Origin: JBBRHH01 sp038222915
GTDB taxonomy: Bacteria > Planctomycetota > Phycisphaerae > Tepidisphaerales > Tepidisphaeraceae
Reading direction: 5' to 3'
Assembly: GCA_038222915.1 (NCBI GenBank)
Contig: JBBRHH010000076.1
Location: forward strand, 1-15,369
Length of the DNA: 15,369 nt
Of the stretch, positions 10,623 through 15,369 are shown one piece after another. The translations under genes were made by a program, and so were the position numbers. Position 1 is the stretch's first letter; each line of letters opens with the position of its first letter. The notes beneath the pieces were generated by a model that worked only from the letters and a program-made list of their open reading frames with translations, ran no database searches and was not told where the DNA came from.

Positions 10623-11525
10623 ATGGGTTATCTTGATGAAGATGCTTCACTCGCACGCCGCAGCCTGCAACACTGCGTGCAAATCGTGCGCGGCATCATC
10701 ACCGCGACCGCCACAGGCGGCATGACATTGATGACGCTGGGCCACTCCTGGTTCAAAGCGCCGTTTGATGTGGAATATCACGAGTTACCGATGCCCCTGC
10801 GCGGCCTGCCGGCATCTTTCGATGGCTTTCGGATTGCCCATCTGACCGACCTGCATACCGGCGATACCACGCCGCTCTGGTTCATCGAGCAGGTGGTGAA
10901 GCGCGTCAACGAGAATGGATGCGACCTCGTAGTGATCACGGGCGACCTCGTCACCAATCGGCGCAAGTGGATCGAGCGGCTATGTAAAGCGCTCGCGCCG
11001 CTCCAGGCACCCGTCATTGTCACGCTTGGCAATCACGATCACGCGGTTCGAAAAGAGGCGGATCTGGCCGATGTGCTGACAGCGCGCCTGACCGAAATCG
11101 GATTCACCGTGTTGCGCAACCGTGCGCTGCCAATCGAGCATGCCGACGGGCGGCTTTGGCTGGTGGGTTTGGAAGATCTCTGGACTGGGCTCATCTCTCC
11201 ATCACAAGCGTTTGCGGCCGCTGCAGCGCACGAACCGGTCATCGCGCTTTCCCACAATCCTGACACGGCTGGGCTCTGCGATCTATACGGCGCGCAGTGG
11301 ACCCTGTCCGGCCACACCCACGGCGGCCAGATCGATCTGCCCGTGGTGCAACGTTTGGCGCTGCCGATGCGCTTTCGAGATCTAGACCGGGGGCTTTTTC
11401 ACTTTCCGCAGAGCCGGCTGTATGTCAGCCGAGGTGTCGGCTTCTATCGCCGCGTGCGCTTTCTCTGCCGGCCGGAAGTGCCTCTTTTTGTGCTGAACCG
11501 GGAACTGGCCGATGCAGTAATATGA
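10623..11525 (+). CDS. Membrane-associated metallophosphoesterase (YkuE/YaeI-like)
   Basis: A 300-residue calcineurin-like phosphoesterase. All metal-binding motifs are present: HLTDLHTGD (Asp76, His78), VVITGDLV (Asp108), LGNHDH (Asn137, His138), ALSHNPD (His211) and SGHTHGGQI (His231, His233). A moderately hydrophobic stretch near residues 20-40 suggests membrane anchoring, as in YkuE/YaeI relatives that act on envelope lipids such as UDP-diacylglucosamine; the substrate here is unproven. No SD precedes the ATG, but a CATAAT -10 ends 8 bases before it, consistent with leaderless translation. ATG 10722 would be an alternative that loses the N-terminal segment. Confidence 0.88.
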   Translation: MGYLDEDASLARRSLQHCVQIVRGIITATATGGMTLMTLGHSWFKAPFDVEYHELPMPLRGLPASFDGFRIAHLTDLHTGDTTPLWFIEQVVKRVNENGCDLVVITGDLVTNRRKWIERLCKALAPLQAPVIVTLGNHDHAVRKEADLADVLTARLTEIGFTVLRNRALPIEHADGRLWLVGLEDLWTGLISPSQAFAAAAAHEPVIALSHNPDTAGLCDLYGAQWTLSGHTHGGQIDLPVVQRLALPMRFRDLDRGLFHFPQSRLYVSRGVGFYRRVRFLCRPEVPLFVLNRELADAVI

Positions 11526-11554
11526 TTGACGTGGTCAAGAAGTACACGTAATTT
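11526..11554 (+). promoter_or_regulatory. Promoter of the LEPR-XLL-like protein gene
   Basis: TTGACG (11526-11531), a 17-base spacer, and TAATTT (11549-11554). The -35 starts directly after the stop codon of the phosphoesterase gene. The predicted transcript would start near 11561 and include the SD at 11578-11582, supporting ATG 11588 as the start. Confidence 0.45.
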
Positions 11555-11577
11555 GTGAATCGTTCCCACAAGGCGTT

Positions 11578-11582
11578 GAGGG
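11578..11582 (+). promoter_or_regulatory. Ribosome binding site of the LEPR-XLL-like gene
   Basis: GAGGG with a 5-base spacer to ATG 11588. It favours this start over GTG 11555, which has no SD and would fall upstream of the predicted transcript start. Confidence 0.6.
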
Positions 11583-11587
11583 CTTTT

Positions 11588-12046
11588 ATGAATAATCGTG
11601 CGATGCTCGAGGGTCTGGAAGAGCGGCGGTTCTTGTCGGTAACCCCGGTATTGGCGTCCGCCGCACCACACGCGACAACGTCCGCCGTACATGCAAAGGT
11701 CCAGCATTCGACAGCCGTCGTCAATCTGATCGGTAAGTACAGCGGAACCGCGTCGCTCGATTTTTTCGGCAGTTCCAACGACGTCGACATCGCACTCAAC
11801 ATCAAATCCCAACAAAGCGGGAAGCTGAAGGGAACCATCTCGCTCAATGGCTCGATGGATCTCGATTTCAAAGTCACCGGCACCTTCAACGCCAACGGAC
11901 ACTTCACCCTGAGTTATAAGAAGCACGGATTTTCGGCGACTCTGACGGGCCACAAGACCAGCAGCGGCGGTTTGGCCGGCACGATGAGCGCCGGCTATTC
12001 CGTTTTTAATGCAGATGGCAGATTTTCATTGACGGCCAAGACCTGA
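11588..12046 (+). CDS. Small exported protein with LEPR-XLL-like N-terminus
   Basis: A 152-residue protein. Its N-terminus MNNRAMLEGLEERRFLSV resembles the LEPR-XLL motif (consensus about LExRxLLS) that begins many exported Planctomycetota proteins and takes the place of an ordinary signal peptide. An Ala/Thr/His-rich linker (about 20-43) leads to a domain of alternating hydrophobic and polar residues, rich in Gly, Ser and Thr, with repeated G-x-(F/L)-x-(L/A) strands such as GKLKGTISLNGSMDLDFKV and GTFNANGHFTLSYKK. This suggests a small beta-sandwich or barrel. No known enzyme or binding family was recognised. LEPR-XLL proteins are usually far longer, so this is close to a minimal version. 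A probable promoter and a terminator hairpin flank it, indicating a single-gene unit. Confidence 0.75.
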   Translation: MNNRAMLEGLEERRFLSVTPVLASAAPHATTSAVHAKVQHSTAVVNLIGKYSGTASLDFFGSSNDVDIALNIKSQQSGKLKGTISLNGSMDLDFKVTGTFNANGHFTLSYKKHGFSATLTGHKTSSGGLAGTMSAGYSVFNADGRFSLTAKT

Positions 12047-12071
12047 ACGCTTTACGTGAAATTCTTTGACA

Positions 12072-12108
12072 CGGGCGAGTCGTCAACGGCTCGCCCGATT
12101 CATTTCAT
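12072..12108 (+). terminator. Terminator-like hairpin after the LEPR-XLL-like gene
   Basis: CGGGCGAG (12072-12079) and CTCGCCCG (12090-12097) form a perfect 8-bp GC-rich stem; the 10-base loop can extend the stem by three further pairs. It is followed by ATTCATTTCAT, a broken T-tract. It probably ends the transcript of the gene at 11588-12046. Confidence 0.6.
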
Positions 12109-12109
12109 C

Positions 12110-12113
12110 GGAG
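12110..12113 (+). promoter_or_regulatory. Ribosome binding site of the GNAT gene
   Basis: GGAG lies 5 bases before ATG 12119 and only 2 before the adjacent ATG 12116, favouring 12119. The longer reading from GTG 12056 would run through the terminator hairpin and has no SD. Confidence 0.55.
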
Positions 12114-12118
12114 CGATG

Positions 12119-12541
12119 ATGGAGATTGCGATAAGCGACATGTCGATGGCCGACTATGACGACGTCACGGCTTTCTGGAGCGGCATGGAAGGCGTTGGGC
12201 TCAACGAATGCGATAGCGCCAGGAATATTGCGACGTTCTTGTCGCGCAATCCCGGGACAAGCTTGATCGCACGTGGAAACGGCAACGTCGTGGGAGCAGT
12301 CCTCTGCGGCCACGATGGTCGGCGGGGCTACCTGGATCATCTCGCGGTCGCCGCGTCGCATCGAGGGCGCGGGCTGGGGCGGACGCTCGTTGAGACATGT
12401 ATCAATCGACTTGTCGCGCTCGGCGTTCGGCGGTGCAACATATTTGTCTACGACGCGAACGATGATGGTAAGCATTTTTGGCGCGCGATGGACTTCAAAG
12501 AGCGCGCGGAACTGCGGTTGATGCAACGGCCCATCGGATGA
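12119..12541 (+). CDS. GNAT family N-acetyltransferase, YpeA-like
   Basis: A 140-residue cytoplasmic acetyltransferase. The acetyl-CoA loop is SHRGRGLGRTL (80-90), following a beta strand YLDHLAVAAS; the C-terminal part holds GVRRCNIFVYDANDDGKHFWRAMDF, the usual GNAT strand and helix ending in an x-G/D-F turn. The overall length and VVGAVLCGHDGRRGYLDHLAV resemble E. coli YpeA and its relatives; the acceptor is unknown. The gene starts after the hairpin that ends the previous unit, and its stop lies one base before a hairpin shared with the convergent small membrane-protein gene. Confidence 0.85.
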   Translation: MEIAISDMSMADYDDVTAFWSGMEGVGLNECDSARNIATFLSRNPGTSLIARGNGNVVGAVLCGHDGRRGYLDHLAVAASHRGRGLGRTLVETCINRLVALGVRRCNIFVYDANDDGKHFWRAMDFKERAELRLMQRPIG

Positions 12542-12542
12542 C

Positions 12543-12560
12543 CCGACGGGCTACCGTCGG
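12543..12560. terminator. Hairpin between convergent genes
   Basis: CCGACGG-GCTA-CCGTCGG, a perfect 7-bp stem with a tetraloop. It lies just after the GNAT stop. On the minus strand it contains the last two codons and, in the loop, the TAG of the small membrane protein. It may act for both directions although no T-tract follows. Confidence 0.45.
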
Positions 12561-12790
12561 TTCAAGGGAAGGCGTTCGCGATCGTTCTGCACTTTATTTC
12601 TAAGGCGCACGGCCCACATTGCGCCCAGGAAGGCGCAGACTTCCATAAAGAGGAAGTAGACGACCGAGGACGGGATCGGCACCTTCCAGTGCCAAATCAG
12701 CGCGATGCAGATGATGAGCATGGCACCCTGCATCGGCCAGAACGTTTTACGGTACTGGCGCAGGATCTGGGTCCACGTACTATCTGCCAT
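12551..12790 (-). CDS. Small two-helix membrane protein
   Basis: A 79-residue protein with two predicted membrane helices (about 18-34, GAMLIICIALIWHW; and 42-62, SVVYFLFMEVCAFLGAMWAV) and basic or charged ends (RQYRK; RLRNKVQNDRERLPLNRR). GGAGG at 12795-12799, 4 bases upstream, fixes the start at 12790 and excludes longer upstream readings. No family was recognised. It is the last gene of the leftward cluster with the permease, P-II protein and the 78-residue protein, but a perfect TATAAT box just upstream suggests it can also be transcribed alone. Confidence 0.75.
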   Translation of the reverse strand: MADSTWTQILRQYRKTFWPMQGAMLIICIALIWHWKVPIPSSVVYFLFMEVCAFLGAMWAVRLRNKVQNDRERLPLNRR

Positions 12791-12820
12791 TACGCCTCCG
12801 GAAAGTTGATTCCCGCTCAT

Positions 12821-12850
12821 ATTATACACTCGCTTCGATAAAAATGTCGG
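12821..12850 (-). promoter_or_regulatory. Promoter of the small membrane-protein gene
   Basis: On the minus strand: CCGACA (12850-12845, four of six -35 bases), an 18-base spacer, and a perfect TATAAT (12826-12821). The stop codon TAA of the upstream 78-residue gene lies inside the -10 hexamer. The predicted leader is about 25 bases and includes the GGAGG site. Confidence 0.5.
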
Positions 12851-13058
12851 CCTTGTGCCGTGTGACGTAAACGCGGAAATCGCGGAACACCAGCATTTTG
12901 AACACATCGGCCCAGGGAAAGGCCCGCAGGTGGTAGACCTTGATTCGGAATCCGCCCATCATTTCATGCACGCCGCCCGTGTCGCCCATCACCTGGGCGA
13001 GCGCTTCACCCAGGTCGATGCCCGGGTTGCTTACAAGCGGGACTTTACTCTTGTCCAT
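12822..13058 (-). CDS. 78-residue protein of unknown family
   Basis: A small soluble protein, MDKSKVPLVSNPGIDLGEAL at the N-terminus. It contains an acidic helix-like part, a Met/Gly segment (VHEMMGGFRI) and a C-terminal half of alternating hydrophobic and charged residues (FRIKVYHLRAF; FKMLVFRDFRVYVTRHKADIFIE) that suggests a beta-hairpin or sheet. No family was recognised. The start is supported by AAGGA (13065-13069), 6 bases upstream; an in-frame ATG at 13100 adds 14 residues but overlaps the P-II stop region and lacks an SD. It lies 42 bases downstream of the P-II gene on the same strand, suggesting joint expression. I infer it may be a partner or effector in P-II signalling. Confidence 0.7.
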   Translation of the reverse strand: MDKSKVPLVSNPGIDLGEALAQVMGDTGGVHEMMGGFRIKVYHLRAFPWADVFKMLVFRDFRVYVTRHKADIFIEASV

Positions 13059-13072
13059 AAAACGTCCTTGAT

Positions 13073-13091
13073 CGACGCAGTCGCGGCGTCG
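13073..13091 (-). other. Stem-loop between the P-II gene and the 78-residue gene
   Basis: CGACGC and GCGTCG form a perfect 6-bp stem with a 7-base loop, in the short gap just upstream of the SD of the 78-residue gene. It could be a processing or attenuation site; it lacks a T-tract and is not a standard terminator. Confidence 0.35.
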
Positions 13092-13100
13092 CATGCGCAT

Positions 13101-13439
13101 TTAGATCGCGTTGGTGTCCTTGTCACCCGTGCGGATTCGGATCACTTCGGCAATGGGATAGACGAAAATCTTTCCATCGCCGATATGGCCGGTGCGCGCG
13201 GAGTCGACAATGGCTTTAACAGCCGCGTCCCGATCCGACTCCTTGATGCAAATCTTGAGCAGGATTTTCGGCACAAAACCGGCGTCGAGCTTTGGCCCCC
13301 GATAACGCTCGCTGTGCCCCAGTTGCTTCCCAAATCCTTTGCATTCGACGGCCGTCGCGCCGACGATGCCTGCCGTGACCAGTGCAGTCTTCACCGCATC
13401 CAGCTTGTTGGGCTTAATCACTGCTTCAATCATCAGCAT
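13101..13439 (-). CDS. P-II family signalling protein (GlnB/GlnK-like) lacking Tyr51
   Basis: A 112-residue P-II protein, the usual length. It keeps the family hallmarks: MIEAVIKPNKLDAVKTAL, GATAVECKGFGKQ, and the C-terminal signature TGHIGDGKIFVYPIAEVIRIRTG. P-II trimers bind ATP, ADP and 2-oxoglutarate and control transporters or enzymes through the T-loop. The T-loop here is GHSERYRGPKLDAGFVPK: Tyr46 is present, but position 51 is Leu, not the uridylylated or adenylylated Tyr, and position 49 is Pro, not the cyanobacterial phospho-Ser. AGGAG (13446-13450), 6 bases upstream, sets the start at 13439. It follows an ion permease gene after 57 bases, in the way glnK follows or precedes amtB, and is followed by two small genes. 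Identity is firm; the regulated target is inferred to be the permease. Confidence 0.95.
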   Translation of the reverse strand: MLMIEAVIKPNKLDAVKTALVTAGIVGATAVECKGFGKQLGHSERYRGPKLDAGFVPKILLKICIKESDRDAAVKAIVDSARTGHIGDGKIFVYPIAEVIRIRTGDKDTNAI

Positions 13440-13496
13440 AACAATCTCCTGGAATACTCCGCCAAATGCGGATGAACCAACACAAAAAATCTACCG

Positions 13497-15176
13497 TCAC
13501 CGCGGCGAAACCATCTCCGGCGGCGGCACCGCCAGCTTGGGCATGCCGCCCGGTACGCTGTGCTCGATCAGGATCAGCAGCGCCGTTGCCACGACCATGG
13601 ACGCAATGCTGACGACGAAGCCGATCTTCATCCAATAGCCAAAGCTGATCGTGCCGTGGCCGCGCTTTTCAAGAAGTCCGACCGCAACGATATTCGCCGT
13701 TGAACCGATGATCGTCATGTTGCCCATGAAGGTGCCGCCGAACAACATGAACCAGTATATCGCGGAAGAATACGGAACCCCGGCCTTCACGCGTATATCG
13801 TGAACTACCGGCATGAATGTGGCAACGGCGAGCACGTTGTCGAGAAAGGCGCTCAGCCAGCCGGTGGACCAGCCGATAATCTGAATCACCACCATCGGAC
13901 TGCCGCCGGTGCTGCTGAGCTTATCGGCGATCACCTGCGTCACATGTGTGTCCTGCAGGGTTCCAACCGACGCGAACAGCATCATGAAAAAGGAGAGCGT
14001 CCACCAGTCGACGCGGCGTTCAACAAGCTCGCGCGCCTTGTCGCGACGAAGCAGAAGGACGACGCTTCCCATGGCCAGCGCCGCTCCGACCATCATGGTG
14101 CCTTCCTTCAGGCCATAGATGACCGACCCGTCGGGGTTTTTCTCGGGCAATCCGTCGGCGCCCAGCCGGACTGCATGAAAGATCTGCCCAAGCCAGCGCT
14201 CGGTCAGGCCGTGCGTGACCAGAAGCAGAATCAGCGCACCGAGAATGAACCAGCAAAGTCGAAAAGCTCGGCGGGCTTCCTCGTCGGTTTCGGCTTCGCC
14301 TGCGTCGGGATTGTAGAACGTATTGCTCATCAAACCGGGGGAGTCCTCCCCCTCTTCTATGTTTGCGTCGACATGACTGCTGCCGCTCCCCGCCATGGCT
14401 GCAACAGCCGTCGCGTGTCGGGCTTTCACGGCAAATTCTGCCTGGACGGCCTCAGCGAAACCATTGAAGGCGTCGGCAAACCACCAGCGACATACAAAAT
14501 AGGTAACAATGTCGACGGCGAGGGCCACGGGAGCTGCCCACTTGAGGAAGTCCACAAAGGTGAGGCCGGTCTTGAGGGCGATTAACACACCAATCGGATT
14601 GCCAACGGAACTCATGGCGGATCCAGTGTTGCACGCAAAGACCAGCATAATAATGAAGGGGACCGGATTGAGCTTGTACCGGTTGGTCAGGTGAAGCATC
14701 GCACCGGCCATGAACAGGACGGCGGTTACTTCACCGACAAGTGCTGAGGCAATTGAGGCAATGACCATGAGAACCAGCAGCAGCGTTTGCGGCCTGGGGC
14801 CTATCGTGCTCACGATGCCACTGACCACGTGTTCGAAGAACTGGCTTTCCTCCAGATAGCCAATGACCAGAAAAGTTCCGATCAGAAAGATAAGGACGTC
14901 GAGGCTGGCAGCCTGCGTAAAACGCTCAACGGACAAAAGATTGCAGGCCATCAGCAGGAAAATTCCACCAAACGCGAACGCCAGGCGAAACTCCCCGAAG
15001 AGGAGCGTGCCGTAAATGAACATCGAGAAGATGCTGATGCTCAGAATCTGACGGGCGTCAAAGACCAGGGCATGTGTCCATCGCAGGACAAACAGTAGCA
15101 GGATCGTTCCGCCCAACAGGCCGAAAAACTTAATTACCTTGTCCATTTGGCGGCCCGGGTAGATTGGCATCTCCAT
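13497..15176 (-). CDS. ArsB/NhaD/SLC13-type ion permease
   Basis: A 559-residue polytopic inner-membrane protein with about 12 hydrophobic helices in two halves. The first half has SALVGEVTAVLFMA (near 145-158) and NTGSAMSSVGNPIGVLI (183-199); the second has WLSAFLDNVLAVATF (439-453) and GNMTIIGSTANIVAVGLLEKRG (485-506). These are the paired hairpin motifs of the ion-transporter superfamily (ArsB, NhaD, P protein, SLC13). The halves are joined by an acidic cytoplasmic loop of about 70 residues (about 235-304) and a shorter soluble loop near 335-355. The substrate (Na+/H+ exchange or an anion) cannot be told. ATG 15176 is preferred with GAGAG about 4 bases upstream, though TTG 15200, ATG 15170 and ATG 15146 remain possible. 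It heads the leftward cluster with P-II. Confidence 0.85.
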   Translation of the reverse strand: MEMPIYPGRQMDKVIKFFGLLGGTILLLFVLRWTHALVFDARQILSISIFSMFIYGTLLFGEFRLAFAFGGIFLLMACNLLSVERFTQAASLDVLIFLIGTFLVIGYLEESQFFEHVVSGIVSTIGPRPQTLLLVLMVIASIASALVGEVTAVLFMAGAMLHLTNRYKLNPVPFIIMLVFACNTGSAMSSVGNPIGVLIALKTGLTFVDFLKWAAPVALAVDIVTYFVCRWWFADAFNGFAEAVQAEFAVKARHATAVAAMAGSGSSHVDANIEEGEDSPGLMSNTFYNPDAGEAETDEEARRAFRLCWFILGALILLLVTHGLTERWLGQIFHAVRLGADGLPEKNPDGSVIYGLKEGTMMVGAALAMGSVVLLLRRDKARELVERRVDWWTLSFFMMLFASVGTLQDTHVTQVIADKLSSTGGSPMVVIQIIGWSTGWLSAFLDNVLAVATFMPVVHDIRVKAGVPYSSAIYWFMLFGGTFMGNMTIIGSTANIVAVGLLEKRGHGTISFGYWMKIGFVVSIASMVVATALLILIEHSVPGGMPKLAVPPPEMVSPR

Positions 15177-15220
15177 GACACTCTCGTGGTGTAATGGCAA
15201 GCCGTCGGTCGTTTAGACAA

Positions 15221-15253
15221 AGCCCGCCGACCCGGATAAGGGGCCGGCGGGCT
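15221..15253 (-). terminator. Rho-independent terminator of the partial right-end gene
   Basis: AGCCCGCCG (15221-15229) and CGGCGGGCT (15245-15253) form a perfect 9-bp stem, continued after one A-C mismatch by three C-G pairs around a 7-base loop. On the minus strand the stem is followed by TTTGTCTAAA. It separates the partial gene at 15283-15369 from the permease. Confidence 0.7.
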
Positions 15254-15282
15254 GAAGAGATCCAATGGTTAAGCAATAAGGC

Positions 15283-15369
15283 TTAAGCTATCGTTGGCAC
15301 GAGCATCTTGCCGGCGGTGATGGCCGCAACCATTTCGTCCGTGATCTGCTCCGGCAGAATGACCTTGTA
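15283..15369 (-). CDS. C-terminal end of an unidentified protein (partial)
   Basis: The last 28 codons of a gene that enters from the right edge: it reads YKVILPEQITDEMVAAITAG and ends KMLVPTIA before TAA. The helix-like ITDEMVAAITAGKML and the good terminator 30 bases after its stop support a real coding end. Too little is present to assign a family. Confidence 0.55.
   Translation of the reverse strand, partial: YKVILPEQITDEMVAAITAGKMLVPTIA

Noticed and set aside
11555..11587. GTG start that would lengthen the LEPR-XLL-like protein by 11 residues
   Set aside because: No SD site, and it lies upstream of the predicted transcript start; ATG 11588 has GAGGG at good spacing.
12855..13475. 206-codon open frame on the plus strand
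   Set aside because: It is antisense to the P-II gene and the 78-residue gene; P-II is unmistakable and the small gene has an SD.
13800..14585. 261-codon open frame on the plus strand
   Set aside because: It is antisense to the permease, whose helices and paired motifs are convincing.

Overview
The window looks like a GC-rich chromosomal segment of a planctomycete, probably of the Phycisphaerae type. The main clue is the short secreted protein at 11588-12046, whose N-terminus (LEGLEERRFLS) resembles the LEPR-XLL motif found almost only on exported Planctomycetota proteins. The enlarged CarB and the mix of SD-led and apparently SD-less starts fit this, but the assignment is inferred. No tRNA, rRNA, CRISPR array, insertion sequence or phage gene was seen. 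Genes are tightly packed.

Layout. (1) 105-3632 (+) carB, the large subunit of carbamoyl-phosphate synthetase, with two low-complexity insertions; one is a tandem octamer repeat. (2) 3660-4502 (-) a SirB1-like protein with a transglutaminase-like fold and TPR-like C-terminus, convergent with carB. (3) A 281-base divergent intergenic region (4503-4783) with a hairpin and a 13-bp palindrome. (4) 4784-7246 (+) three lipoproteins in a row: two LpoB-like proteins that are paralogues of each other and a COG3014-like TPR lipoprotein. They probably form one operon acting at the cell envelope. (5) 7292-9112 (+) a polytopic GT-C/GT39-like glycosyltransferase. (6) 9109-10512 (-) a HAD-IIA phosphatase preceded by a DinB-superfamily protein. 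(7) 10623-11525 (+) a membrane-associated metallophosphoesterase with a probable leaderless start. (8) 11588-12046 (+) the LEPR-XLL-like exported protein and 12119-12541 (+) a GNAT acetyltransferase similar to YpeA, separated by a terminator-like hairpin. (9) 15176-12551 (-) a cluster transcribed leftwards: ArsB/NhaD/SLC13-type ion permease, P-II signalling protein, a 78-residue protein of unknown family and a 79-residue two-helix membrane protein. (10) 15283-15369 (-) the C-terminal end of one more gene, closed by a strong hairpin terminator.

The most interesting unit is region 9. Its P-II protein keeps the fold-defining motifs but has Leu at the uridylylation position (Tyr51 in E. coli GlnB) and Pro at position 49 (the cyanobacterial phospho-Ser). 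It lies directly downstream of an ion permease rather than an amtB gene. This suggests a P-II-controlled ion transporter with two small accessory proteins. The second theme is the envelope lipoprotein trio, an LpoB-type module in a lineage whose peptidoglycan synthesis is reduced or divergent.
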